The translations under genes and the position numbers were made by a program. From Rhizobium sp. NFR07 (GTDB lineage: Bacteria; Pseudomonadota; Alphaproteobacteria; Rhizobiales; Rhizobiaceae), in assembly GCF_900111905.1 (NCBI RefSeq), contig NZ_FOKM01000012.1, forward strand, positions 124,001 to 188,000: a stretch of DNA of 64,000 bases, read 5' to 3'. Under the pieces are notes generated by a model. That model was not told where the DNA came from and made no database searches. It saw nothing but the letters and a program-made list of their open reading frames with translations. Below, piece by piece: positions 1 through 6,699 of this stretch (position 1 is the stretch's first letter; the number at the start of each line of letters is the position of its first letter).

Positions 1-294
1 CTTCACCTCAAGGCGGTTGTCTACCAGTGAGATGGAAATGTCGGCTGCGCTTGCCTTGCGGACGATTTCGCCGAGCAGCTTGGCGCTGACGGTCGTTGTG
101 CCGGCTTTCTGGACATCGGCTTCGGCGCTGGCCGTTGCCTGGATGTCGAGGTCTGTCGCTGTCACCTTGAGAGTGCCACCCTCGGCCTCCAGCAGGATAT
201 TGGACAGGATTGGAATGGTGTTTCTGGCTTCGACGACCTTGCCCACGGCGCCGACGACGCGCGCGAGTTCGGTGCGGCTGATATTCAGCTGCAT
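1..294 (-). CDS. dnaN: Phage-type DNA polymerase III beta sliding clamp (DnaN), N-terminal part, cut by window edge
   Basis: The minus-strand frame starting at 294 stays open to the window edge (98 residues). It begins MQLNISRTELARVVGAVGKV and continues with an RNTIPILSNILLEA motif and an LKVTATDLDIQA motif, the hallmark N-terminal clamp domain of bacterial DnaN. Sliding clamps encircle DNA and tether polymerases; a copy inside a phage-like element would serve the element's own replication. The start has a strong ribosome site (AGAGGAGAC) 5 nt upstream. It is the last visible gene of the leftward replication/recombination set. The C-terminal two thirds lie outside the window, so completeness cannot be judged. 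It is unlikely to be the host dnaN, which normally sits elsewhere, but this is inference from context. Confidence 0.85.
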   Translation of the reverse strand, partial: MQLNISRTELARVVGAVGKVVEARNTIPILSNILLEAEGGTLKVTATDLDIQATASAEADVQKAGTTTVSAKLLGEIVRKASAADISISLVDNRLEVK

Positions 295-351
295 GATGGT
301 CTCCTCTTGTGGTGTAAAGGCGAGCCGATGGTGAGGCGGCCCGCATTAGAG

Positions 352-429
352 TTAGCGGAGCGCGACCCAGACGAACGCCACGAAGGCGAACGCACCGGCC
401 GCGCTGGCGAAGGCGTCAGGCCAACCCAT
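352..429 (-). CDS. Candidate 25-residue membrane peptide
   Basis: This short frame has a start codon that overlaps the stop of the DUF669 gene (TGATG), the arrangement used for translational coupling. The product starts MGWPDAFASAAG and is almost wholly hydrophobic (Ala, Phe, Val, Trp), ending WVALR, so it could span the membrane once. I do not recognise a family. Overlap with the upstream stop is the main support; it has no separate ribosome site. It could be a chance frame, but the same overlap style recurs in this gene set. Confidence 0.4.
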   Translation of the reverse strand: MGWPDAFASAAGAFAFVAFVWVALR

Positions 430-998
430 CACTTGTTGCCCCAGGGCCGGCGCGTGGTGCCCGCAGCTGCGCCACCGGCGGGCTTGCTGGCCGCATTGTC
501 GTTTGCAGCCGTACGCTGCTGTCGGTTGTCGTTTGCCGGAGCCGACCGCTGCGCAGGCTGGTTCGGGTCGATCTCGGCGGCCGGTACATTGCCTTCGTCC
601 GGATAAAAGAAGCGCTTGATCTCGTTGCGCGGCTCGTAGCCCTCGCGCGGTTTCTCGACGCCGACCTTTGCCGTGAACGAGATGAAATGAAGCTCGTCGG
701 AGTCGTTGACCTCGTTGAGGCCGATGGCGCGGCACAGTTTCGCGAGATCGCGCTGGCCGATCTCCTGCGCCGTGGAGTTGGCGTTTTCGAGGTTGATGTT
801 CGCGAAGATCTTCCGACCCTTGAACTCCGACGGCTCGACGACGTCGTAGGTGAGCTTGAGGATGGTTCCGTTGCCCTTAGCCGTCGGCTTCACCTCGGAG
901 GCCGAAACCTCCAGCACATAAGTGCCGTTCGGCAGGTTGCTGCCGCGCTGTTCGGTGTCGTGATCCTGAGCATTAAATCTTTGACCAAGTCCGGCCAT
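429..998 (-). CDS. DUF669 phage protein (probable single-stranded-DNA-binding or recombination accessory protein)
   Basis: The 189-residue product matches the DUF669 pattern: an N-terminal beta-rich domain with LPNGTYVLEVSASEVKPTAK, LKLTYDVVEP and a central KLCRAIGL segment, then a disordered tail rich in Asn, Gln, Ala and Pro ending in WGNK. A basic or polar tail after a compact domain is typical of phage DNA-binding accessory proteins. DUF669 genes usually sit next to AAA/RecA-like ATPases in phages, as here (1174-1947). The start is set by an AGAAGGAGAC ribosome site. The DNA-binding role is an inference from neighbourhood; the family itself is uncharacterised. Confidence 0.8.
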   Translation of the reverse strand: MAGLGQRFNAQDHDTEQRGSNLPNGTYVLEVSASEVKPTAKGNGTILKLTYDVVEPSEFKGRKIFANINLENANSTAQEIGQRDLAKLCRAIGLNEVNDSDELHFISFTAKVGVEKPREGYEPRNEIKRFFYPDEGNVPAAEIDPNQPAQRSAPANDNRQQRTAANDNAASKPAGGAAAGTTRRPWGNK

Positions 999-1027
999 GC
1001 GTAGTCTCCTTCTGTGGTGAGTTGGTG

Positions 1028-1174
1028 TTAGGCGTAGTAGCGGAAAGGTCCGCTGCTATAGGGGCTGACGATGCGCTCGCGCTGCACGGTCTCAAGCCAA
1101 GCCAGTCGCTTGCCGCGCAAAGTGCGGACGACGACCGGGAACCAGGCGAACCAGCTTTCCTTCTCGACGAACAT
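1028..1174 (-). CDS. Small hypothetical protein (48 residues) of the element
   Basis: The start overlaps the stop codon of the upstream ATPase gene (TAATG at 1172-1176), indicating coupled translation. The product begins MFVEKESWFAWFPVVVRTLR and is basic and aromatic in composition, ending GPFRYYA. No family is recognised. Its size and position between the ATPase and the DUF669 gene fit a small accessory protein of the phage early region. The evidence is position and start/stop overlap only. Confidence 0.5.
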   Translation of the reverse strand: MFVEKESWFAWFPVVVRTLRGKRLAWLETVQRERIVSPYSSGPFRYYA

Positions 1175-1947
1175 TAGGCTGCCACTCCCGTAGGCGCCGG
1201 AAAGTGCTTCGAGAGTTCGGCGAACCCCTGCCCCTTCTTGTACGGAATGGCATCGGGCATGCTGTACCGGTTCTTGGCATTGAAGCCGGCGCCCTCGTTC
1301 AGGTGGACCTGCCGCTCCTTGCCGCCCTCAGCGTGCGCCACCTTCGTCTGTCGCGCGACTTCCTTCTCCTTGATGGACACGCGGTAGTTCATGAAGGCGA
1401 CGATGTCGGACTTCTCGCGGACCAGCGCATTGGCGCGCTTGTGAAGCTTCGGCTGGTATCGGCTGTAGGGGTCCGTCACCGGGCTGTCGAAGCGAACGAT
1501 TTCCGGGTGGGCGAGCATGACGACGCAGATCCCGCGCTGCGCCAGAGCCGATACGGCTGCCATGAGCTCGTTCCACTCGGTATCGGCCTCGACGTAGCCC
1601 TTACCGAATCCGGCCTCTTCGATGGTCGCGACGCCGATGCGCTGGCACGTGGCGCGCCAGACGAGTGGCTCGAGGCCGTCGAGGCTGTCCAGGATGACGG
1701 TCTTGCGGTCGTGCTCCTCTGTGAGCAGTTCGCCGAAGATGTCGAGCAGTTCGTCGAAGCTCTCGATCGTGCCGGGCGTAACGAGCTCGACGTCTGACGG
1801 CGGCCGCTCGCCTTCGGTGGCGAGATAGACCGCGTCAGGGAACTCAGCGGCAAGGCTTGTCTTGCCGATGCCGTCGACGCCGTAGAGCAGGATGACCGGA
1901 GGGTCGGCTCTCTTCGTCGATTTCAGGGATGATAGGCTGATAGCCAT
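1174..1947 (-). CDS. Phage AAA-family ATPase (AAA_24 / Sak4-like recombination ATPase)
   Basis: The 257-residue product has a Walker A motif GVDGIGKTSLA near residues 24-34, a Walker B-like strand TVILDSLDGL near residues 82-91 and a later hydrophobic strand ICVVMLAH. This is the layout of the compact RecA-like AAA_24 proteins of phages, of which Sak4 acts as a single-strand annealing recombinase. The neighbour DUF669 gene is the usual partner. The start is preceded by CACCACAAGAGGAGAC. A plain phage nucleotide-binding protein is the alternative; the annealing role is inferred from family and context. Confidence 0.75.
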   Translation of the reverse strand: MAISLSSLKSTKRADPPVILLYGVDGIGKTSLAAEFPDAVYLATEGERPPSDVELVTPGTIESFDELLDIFGELLTEEHDRKTVILDSLDGLEPLVWRATCQRIGVATIEEAGFGKGYVEADTEWNELMAAVSALAQRGICVVMLAHPEIVRFDSPVTDPYSRYQPKLHKRANALVREKSDIVAFMNYRVSIKEKEVARQTKVAHAEGGKERQVHLNEGAGFNAKNRYSMPDAIPYKKGQGFAELSKHFPAPTGVAA

Positions 1948-2005
1948 GCAGTCTCCTCTTGTGGTGGGTGGTGGTTGCGGCTGGTGGTGAGCCAGCCGCA
2001 GTGGG

Positions 2006-2185
2006 CTAGATGAACTGCCCGATGATGACGCCGACGATCAGCGCGCCGGTGGCGTAGACCCATCCCCAGAGCCGCGACGGCCGCTCAGGGATGTCAGGTG
2101 CGACGTGGATGATGGGCGCGTCAATCGGGGTGTAGTCGAGCGGCGTGCCAGTCGTGGCGTAGGTTCCCCATGGGGATTTGGTCAT
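2006..2185 (-). CDS. Small protein with C-terminal membrane segment (59 residues)
   Basis: The ATG at 2185 overlaps the TGA of the upstream gene. The product starts MTKSPWGTYATTGTPLDYTP and ends in a hydrophobic helix (WGWVYATGALIVGVIIGQFI), so it is probably a tail-anchored or single-span membrane protein. No family is recognised. It is the last member of a three-gene chain joined by 1-4 nt overlaps (2693 to 2006), which argues that it is real. Confidence 0.55.
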   Translation of the reverse strand: MTKSPWGTYATTGTPLDYTPIDAPIIHVAPDIPERPSRLWGWVYATGALIVGVIIGQFI

Positions 2186-2388
2186 CAGAACACCCCCAGC
2201 CACAGGCCAACGCCGTGAACAACGCCGACCGGTGCGACGATGCAGCCGAAGGCAAGGAGAATCCACGCGCCGGCCTTGATGCAGGCGACAACATGGGTGA
2301 CCCACGCTGCAGCGGCCGCGATAAATCCGGCCACCACTAGTGCCAGAGCCACAAGCCCGGCGCACACTCCCGCAGCGTCACTTGTCAT
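2185..2388 (-). CDS. Small two-span membrane protein (67 residues)
   Basis: The product has two hydrophobic stretches (around residues 7-30 and 38-60) joined by a short polar turn containing HVVACIKAG. Its ATG overlaps the stop of the upstream 102-residue gene (ATGA) and its stop overlaps the next start. No family is recognised. Coupled small membrane proteins of this kind are common in phage early regions, but the role is unknown. Confidence 0.55.
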   Translation of the reverse strand: MTSDAAGVCAGLVALALVVAGFIAAAAAWVTHVVACIKAGAWILLAFGCIVAPVGVVHGVGLWLGVF

Positions 2389-2693
2389 GCCGCCGCCCTC
2401 ACCTGCTCTGCGCGCCAGCGAGCGCGAGCCGCGCTGTGCATGAAGAGGTAAGGCCGGCTCTCGCTGACCTTGGCGTTGGTGGTCTCACGGAGCGCCCGCT
2501 TGCGCTGGCCGCGCGTCAGTCCCTGCGCATCGCGGCGCGGTTCCTTCTTTGGGTCGCGCCAGCCTTTGCCGCCAGCGAGCCGCTCCATCAGCGTCAGGCG
2601 GCGGACGTGGTGCTCAAGGCTGGTCGACGGCATGCCGAGCTTGCTGTCGTTCTCGTGCTCCTTATCGAGCACCTTCTGGAATGCTGTGGACAT
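2385..2693 (-). CDS. Hypothetical basic protein of the element (102 residues)
   Basis: The product starts MSTAFQKVLDKEHENDSKLG and is charged and soluble, with a run of basic residues in the middle (DPKKEPRRD, TRGQRKRALRE). It may bind nucleic acid, but no family is recognised. A GAGAGGAGAC ribosome site sits just before the ATG. It heads a chain of three overlapping genes. In the 60 nt upstream the transcript is rich in CACCAC, a feature shared by other leaders in this element. Confidence 0.6.
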   Translation of the reverse strand: MSTAFQKVLDKEHENDSKLGMPSTSLEHHVRRLTLMERLAGGKGWRDPKKEPRRDAQGLTRGQRKRALRETTNAKVSESRPYLFMHSAARARWRAEQVRAAA

Positions 2694-2756
2694 AGGTCTC
2701 CTCTCGCCGTGCCGGTGAGGCGCACGGCTGTTGCTGTGGTGATGGTGGTGGTGTGG

Positions 2757-4088
2757 TTAGGCGGCCTTATCGATGAAGGTCTCGACGGCCTTCTTTGCCG
2801 ACAGTAGATCAAGGCTGGCGAAGTCGCGCAGGGCCTTGACGGCGCCGATCTTGTTGCCGTTGGCGGCAAGGTTCTGCCACTCGTGGGCGTAGATCTGCCC
2901 TTCGCTGACGGTCTGCGTCAGGACGAAGACGCCGAACTTCTGGCCCTTATAGACCTGCGCCAGGCGGGTGGCCTCCTCGCTCGCCTCGCCTTCGCACGCA
3001 TGGACGCGCGGGTAGCGTGAGGGCTTCGGCTGACCGTCTTCGATCAGGCAGACGATGGCGGGCGATGCCGGAGCATGGTCGAAGTAATCCGGGAAATATC
3101 CGCCGTTCATCTGGCCATTCGAGAGGTCGTCATGGTTCCAGATGACATCGACGAAACTATCGAACATTCCCTTCGGCCCGACTGTTCCGGTAGCGCCGAC
3201 CAGTGCAGATCCGTGGAACGACCTAGCCAGGAAGAGCCTATCACCGACCTTGAATCTCGGCTTGGCTGCCGACTCCGCGTTGTCGTTGCTGGCCCTGGCA
3301 GGCTGCTCGTCGACCCATTCGGCGACGAGGTCGTTTTTTCGGTCAGTACCGCCAGACGTGCCATCATCCTTGAACAGCCAGAGTTCGCGAAGCGACTTCC
3401 AGTCGCCGTTCGGCCATTCCGAGACCTTCGAAGGCCCGACCCTCCGACCGTCACGCGTCTTGTAGAACTTGCCGGCTTCGATGGTGAGGGTGGTGGACGC
3501 AGCAGTGACAAGGCGCCACTTGCCATGGTTGACCGCGTAGAGCGGATATTCACAACCATGGTTGCTGCGGATCATTGACGCCGCGCTGACTTCATACGGC
3601 TTGCCGTCCGTGAAAAAGTCGCCACTCCAATTCGTTGGCGTGACCACGTCACCCGGCACAGCCGAATTGATCGTCCATGCCGCCGCTTGAACTTCCGCCG
3701 CGACGGGTGCGGCCTCGGTGACGAGGAGAGGTTCGAGGTCTTTGACGTAAGCGGAAGGGTTGAACGTGATACCGCCTGAGTTCACATCGAGTTTGACATC
3801 AACCTCCTCCGGATTCCAATAGACCTTCGCGACCGTAGCGGCCTCTCCCGCAGCACCATACCGAGCCCCACCCGCGGTGCTATCGCGAAGAAACCGCACT
3901 CGTTCGCCGACCTTCGGCCGCCAGGCTTCGAAGCGATGCTCGTACATTACCGCCGACTTTCCGGCGAGCCTTACCATGTTGCCGGCGTAGGTCTCCTCCA
4001 CAAGGCCGGTCTCGCCATTTGCGTAGCGCGATGGCGCTCCGGTGTTGTCGATAACCCGAACTCTATCGCCTACCTTAAACTTACCCAT
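2757..4088 (-). CDS. Element protein with repeated SH3/KOW-like domains and an L7/L12-like C-terminus (443 residues)
   Basis: The start at 4088 is chosen because it follows GGGGAGGG and opens directly with MGKFKVGDRVRVIDN. That motif recurs as PKVGERVRFLRD near residue 50 and FKVGDRLFLAR near residue 290, each followed by a small beta-rich stretch, as in KOW/SH3-like barrels that bind RNA, DNA or protein. The last 35 residues (GAVKALRDFASLDLLSAKKA) resemble the C-terminal helical domain of ribosomal protein L7/L12. The family and role are unknown to me; this domain mix suggests an adaptor that touches nucleic acid or the translation machinery, which is inference only. It lies in the leftward early operon of the element. 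Confidence 0.65.
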   Translation of the reverse strand: MGKFKVGDRVRVIDNTGAPSRYANGETGLVEETYAGNMVRLAGKSAVMYEHRFEAWRPKVGERVRFLRDSTAGGARYGAAGEAATVAKVYWNPEEVDVKLDVNSGGITFNPSAYVKDLEPLLVTEAAPVAAEVQAAAWTINSAVPGDVVTPTNWSGDFFTDGKPYEVSAASMIRSNHGCEYPLYAVNHGKWRLVTAASTTLTIEAGKFYKTRDGRRVGPSKVSEWPNGDWKSLRELWLFKDDGTSGGTDRKNDLVAEWVDEQPARASNDNAESAAKPRFKVGDRLFLARSFHGSALVGATGTVGPKGMFDSFVDVIWNHDDLSNGQMNGGYFPDYFDHAPASPAIVCLIEDGQPKPSRYPRVHACEGEASEEATRLAQVYKGQKFGVFVLTQTVSEGQIYAHEWQNLAANGNKIGAVKALRDFASLDLLSAKKAVETFIDKAA

Positions 4089-4090
4089 AA

Positions 4091-4381
4091 TCACGCCCTC
4101 CCCTGCGGCTTGGCGCCGCGCAAATAGTTTTCGAAATTGATGATGACGGCCGTAGGCGGCTCTTCCGCTTTTGCCGGCGGATCGGCGCGCTCGGCATGGC
4201 GGAGCGTGACAGCGAAGAAAGGCCGGACCTCGAGGCTGCCGGCGAGCTGGACGTTCACGTAGCGCCCGAAGTCGCTGTTGCTGACGACGATGCCGATGAT
4301 ATCGGTATTCAGCTTGGATTCGACCCAGTCGCCCTCGTCGAAGTAGGTGCAGTCGCACTGGTTGTCGTCGATGGTGCTCAT
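4091..4381 (-). CDS. Hypothetical acidic protein of the element (96 residues)
   Basis: The ATG at 4381 overlaps the stop of the upstream helix-turn-helix gene (ATGA). The product starts MSTIDDNQCDCTYFDEGDWV and has a beta-rich middle (IIGIVVSNSDFGRYVNVQLA), similar in feel to the SH3-like repeats of the next gene, which starts 3 nt after its stop. No family is recognised. Tight spacing on both sides makes it very likely to be a real gene. Confidence 0.6.
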   Translation of the reverse strand: MSTIDDNQCDCTYFDEGDWVESKLNTDIIGIVVSNSDFGRYVNVQLAGSLEVRPFFAVTLRHAERADPPAKAEEPPTAVIINFENYLRGAKPQGRA

Positions 4382-4692
4382 GCCGCCACCGCCATTTCCG
4401 GCAGGCGATTGTCGTTCGCCGCAACGCGGGTCTCCAGGCAACGAAGGCGCGGGAGAGTGACTGGCATCATGCCCGAGGTCGTCGAGCAGCCGCCATTGTG
4501 GGCGGTCATGACCGTGATGCGGTCGGGATGCTCGGCCCGGGCCGGGCGGGCCGGTTTGCGGCCGTTGAATGCGTCGATGACGGTTTTCTTACCGCATCCG
4601 TAGAAGTCTGCGAGTGTCTGATAGCTTGCGCCGCTGCGCTTCATTTCACGAAGCACGTCAAGTGCCTCGGCCGTGATGGCTCTGGGTCTCAT
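4378..4692 (-). CDS. Helix-turn-helix DNA-binding protein (104 residues)
   Basis: Residues 8-45 form a resolvase-type helix-turn-helix: TAEALDVLREMKRSG then YQTLADFYGCGKKTVIDAFNG, followed by a basic arm (RKPARPARAEH). The C-terminal half is polar and without a recognised fold. It probably regulates or marks the early region of the element. The ribosome site AAGAGGAGAC lies 4 nt before the ATG. It is the first sizeable gene after the leader peptide at 4744-4833. Confidence 0.65.
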   Translation of the reverse strand: MRPRAITAEALDVLREMKRSGASYQTLADFYGCGKKTVIDAFNGRKPARPARAEHPDRITVMTAHNGGCSTTSGMMPVTLPRLRCLETRVAANDNRLPEMAVAA

Positions 4693-4743
4693 TTAGTCTC
4701 CTCTTTATTCCCCGGTGGTGTCAGGGTGGCATAGGGGTGATGG

Positions 4744-4833
4744 TTACATTGGGTGGGCGCAAGTGCGCTTTTCACCAAAGTTGACAATCAACAGACACGC
4801 ATCTATCTCTAAGACGTGGCCATGTTCTCGCAT
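4744..4833 (-). CDS. Candidate 29-residue peptide with a strong ribosome site
   Basis: A frame of 30 codons starts at 4833 directly behind AAGAGGAGACC, the same ribosome site used by the proven genes of this element. The product begins MREHGHVLEIDACLLIVNFG. It has no recognised family. It could be a leader peptide for the genes that follow or a small effector. The support is only the ribosome site and the position. Confidence 0.4.
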   Translation of the reverse strand: MREHGHVLEIDACLLIVNFGEKRTCAHPM

Positions 4834-4845
4834 GGTCTCCTCTTA

Positions 4846-4881
4846 GACTGAGGGAGGGTGTGGTGCCTGTTGATCTCAGTC
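4846..4881. repeat. Short inverted repeat in the leader of the leftward genes
   Basis: GACTGAG at 4846-4852 and CTCAGTC at 4875-4881 form a perfect 7-bp inverted repeat separated by 22 nt. It lies in the untranslated leader just upstream of the 29-residue frame. It could be a hairpin or an operator; nothing else supports either. Confidence 0.3.
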
Positions 4882-4975
4882 GAAACCGGGGCGTGCCAAC
4901 GAGTGGTGTCGGGCTGAGCGCCCCGTTTTCAATTTCAGCGGAGGCTCATAGAAAGAGGCTCCTACAAAAAGAAAA

Positions 4976-4994
4976 AGCCCGCATGATGCGGGCT
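4976..4994 (-). terminator. Rho-independent terminator after the first leftward gene
   Basis: Read on the minus strand, AGCCCGCA and TGCGGGCT pair around a 3-nt loop and are followed by TTTTTCTTTTTG. It lies about 100 nt after the stop of the 51-residue gene and before the remaining leftward genes, so expression of the replication genes would need read-through, antitermination or another promoter. Confidence 0.8.
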
Positions 4995-5093
4995 CTGTGT
5001 TCACGGTGGCTGGCCTTCCGGAGGCACTCTTCTGCGACCTCCATGCTGCTCGACTGCTCTTCTGCCTGAAAATTCCTTAGTCAAATCTGCCTC

Positions 5094-5249
5094 CTATGCG
5101 CTTGGCCGCTCTTGTGGTTCTACCCGCTTGGGATCGGGCGCCATGTTGGCTCTTCTTGGTGGTCCGCGTTCCCGTGGACCTGCGTTTCTGAAATAGTTCT
5201 GGAGCTTCGCTCTTCTTCTTGCGGTAAAGTCGTTGGTGTTGTTCGCCAT
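5094..5249 (-). CDS. Small basic protein, first gene of the leftward transcript (51 residues)
   Basis: The product starts MANNTNDFTARRRAKLQNYF and is strongly basic and proline-rich in its second half. Its position directly after the repressor-controlled leftward promoter, and before a terminator, is that of lambda N or Cro-type early regulators. No sequence family is recognised, so an antiterminator or regulator role is only suggested by position. The ribosome site is AGGAGAC with an 8-nt spacing. Confidence 0.55.
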   Translation of the reverse strand: MANNTNDFTARRRAKLQNYFRNAGPRERGPPRRANMAPDPKRVEPQERPSA

Positions 5250-5291
5250 GTTTTGTCTCCTAGAAGGCCCCCGCCATCTGGTGACAAACAA

Positions 5292-5320
5292 AACGTATGC
5301 GATACGCACACTGACGTCAA
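5292..5320 (-). promoter_or_regulatory. Leftward early promoter with repressor operator
   Basis: On the minus strand TTGACG (5320-5315) is followed after exactly 17 nt by TACGTT (5297-5292), a plausible sigma-70 promoter. The spacer carries TGCG-TAT-CGCA (5308-5298), a palindrome repeated at four other places around the repressor gene, so repressor binding would cover the promoter. Confidence 0.75.
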
Positions 5321-5330
5321 TAAGAAAAGT

Positions 5331-5366
5331 TGCGGCACGCACCTTATTTTTATGATACGCATCGCA
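5331..5366 (+). promoter_or_regulatory. Two operator copies in front of the repressor gene
   Basis: TGCG-GCA-CGCA occurs at 5331-5341 and a one-mismatch copy TACG-CAT-CGCA at 5356-5366. Between them is a possible repressor promoter (TTGCGG at 5330, TATGAT at 5351, with a short 15-nt spacing). The layout suggests that the repressor controls its own synthesis. Confidence 0.6.
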
Positions 5367-5386
5367 CACCGTAAGGAGAAGAACCC

Positions 5387-6085
5387 GTGGACAAAGAAAA
5401 ATTAAAAGAAATCAAGGCGGGCCGACTGCGCGATGCGCGGATCAACGCAGGCTTTAAGACGCTGCCGGACGCTGTGCGGCACTTCAAATGGAATGAAAAC
5501 ACGTACAAGCCGCACGAAACTGGATCGCGCGCCTTCGATGAAATCACCGCTGTATCGTACGCCCTGGCATTCAAGGTGCCGCTCGAGCGCTTGCTGGCGC
5601 TTGATGTACTTGAGCCGAAGATGCGCGACAGGTCTCCCGACTCGGATGACGCCATAGATCTGGCGCCTCAACCTCTCGCCATCCATGGCGAAGCGGCTGG
5701 AGGCCTTTGGCGCGAAGGCGTCGACACCCCGCTAGACGACAGCACGAACGTTCCTGCCAATCCCGACTACCCGGCGAGCATCCAGTATGCGCGCAAGGTT
5801 GTTGGCACGAGCGTGAGCCGGCGCATTCCAGACGGCGAGTATGCCGTGATCCTTCATTACGATCGCTCGCCTGTCCAGCTAAGGCCCGGCCTCCTCGTCG
5901 ATGTAGAGCGAGTTCGGGCTGGCCTGCGCGAACATACAATCAAGGTTTATGCCGACGGCGAGCGACTCATGACGGATAGTGCTGAACTCGACGAACAGGT
6001 GGAGCTCGACATGGCACATACTGACGAGGACACAACGGTGCGAATCGTAGGCATCGTGGTCGGAAAGTACAGCCCGCTGATTTAG
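5387..6085 (+). CDS. Prophage repressor, Xre helix-turn-helix plus LexA-like S24 domain
   Basis: The 232-residue product starts at GTG behind TAAGGAG. Residues 8-70 form a helix-turn-helix of the Xre type (RLRDARINAGFKTLPDAVRH through the VPLERLLAL region). The C-terminal half is a peptidase S24-like domain: GTSVSRRIPDGEYAV matches the G-x-S-M-x-P-x-x-PDG signature with Ser at the nucleophile position, and Lys in HTIKVYADGE is a candidate partner. Such repressors hold a prophage silent and cleave themselves when RecA is activated. Divergent promoters with matching operators on both sides support the assignment. The N-terminus is less typical than the C-terminus. Confidence 0.85.
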   Translation: MDKEKLKEIKAGRLRDARINAGFKTLPDAVRHFKWNENTYKPHETGSRAFDEITAVSYALAFKVPLERLLALDVLEPKMRDRSPDSDDAIDLAPQPLAIHGEAAGGLWREGVDTPLDDSTNVPANPDYPASIQYARKVVGTSVSRRIPDGEYAVILHYDRSPVQLRPGLLVDVERVRAGLREHTIKVYADGERLMTDSAELDEQVELDMAHTDEDTTVRIVGIVVGKYSPLI

Positions 6086-6090
6086 AAAGT

Positions 6091-6141
6091 TGCGATACGC
6101 ACCTTACTTTCGTTGACAGGGTGCGTATCGCATCGTATGGT
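6091..6141 (+). promoter_or_regulatory. Rightward early promoter with two repressor operators
   Basis: TTGACA (6113-6118) and TATGGT (6136-6141) are separated by exactly 17 nt. An exact operator TGCG-TAT-CGCA fills the spacer (6122-6132) and a second exact copy TGCG-ATA-CGCA lies just upstream (6091-6101). This promoter points at the 6186-9247 operon that includes the integrase. Confidence 0.8.
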
Positions 6142-6185
6142 TTCCTCACTCGCCGCACCACAGCGAGCTAAAAGAGGAGACCATC

Positions 6186-6515
6186 ATGAGACCCGCACTC
6201 AATATCGACTTCGACCACGACTACATTCCGACCAACGCCGCCGGCTCCGCTGAGCCGATGCAGCGGCCCGATCACAAATCCAAGCGTCACCCTCGCCCGC
6301 GCCGGAATGAAAAGGTCGGCGGCGGGCATTTCGTTTTCCGGCGTGGCGGCCGCACCGGTCGCATCAAGACCGGTCACATTGTGCACGGCGCCCTTCCCTT
6401 CGAGCATCGCGACATCGACTCGGCCCGCACTGAGGCGGAACGCCTGCAGAAGCTGCACGGCGGCCGCTATGACGTGTTCTCGACTTCGGCCATCGTCAAC
6501 GGAGAAGCGGCGTGA
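6186..6515 (+). CDS. Hypothetical protein, first gene of the rightward operon (109 residues)
   Basis: The ribosome site AAGAGGAGACC lies 4 nt before the ATG and the repressor-controlled promoter lies 45 nt upstream. The product starts MRPALNIDFDHDYIPTNAAG, is rich in His and Arg in the middle (HKSKRHPRPRRNEKVGGGH) and ends in a helix (ARTEAERLQKLHGGRYDVF). No family is recognised. The place of lambda cro is suggestive, but no helix-turn-helix is obvious. Confidence 0.6.
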   Translation: MRPALNIDFDHDYIPTNAAGSAEPMQRPDHKSKRHPRPRRNEKVGGGHFVFRRGGRTGRIKTGHIVHGALPFEHRDIDSARTEAERLQKLHGGRYDVFSTSAIVNGEAA

Positions 6516-6682
6516 GCGGCCCGCGCCGCATTCACCTGACGCCAATCCATGAGCACATTGCAGAGACACAAAGCGCGCTCCAGCACGCAGTGTTCTTCGT
6601 CGTCCTCGTGATGCTGACCGCAGGCGTCGCCTATCAGGCATTCCACATCGATCGCCAGATGGCGGTCGAGGCTCGGGTTTAA
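6512..6682 (+). CDS. Small single-span membrane protein (56 residues)
   Basis: A GTG start overlaps the stop of the preceding gene (GTGA). The product begins MSGPRRIHLTPIHEHIAETQ, then has one membrane helix (AVFFVVLVMLTAGVAYQAF) and a short basic tail. No family is recognised. The overlap and the clear membrane helix make it a likely gene. Confidence 0.55.
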   Translation: MSGPRRIHLTPIHEHIAETQSALQHAVFFVVLVMLTAGVAYQAFHIDRQMAVEARV

Positions 6683-6699
6683 CGAAAAAGGAGGCTGTT

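Noticed and set aside
8..346. Alternative frames on both strands over the left edge
   Set aside because: They are shadows of the DnaN-like frame, which matches a known protein and has its own ribosome site.
4860..5069. Plus-strand frame of 69 residues
   Set aside because: It runs through a strong minus-strand terminator and antisense to the leader; no ribosome site or family.
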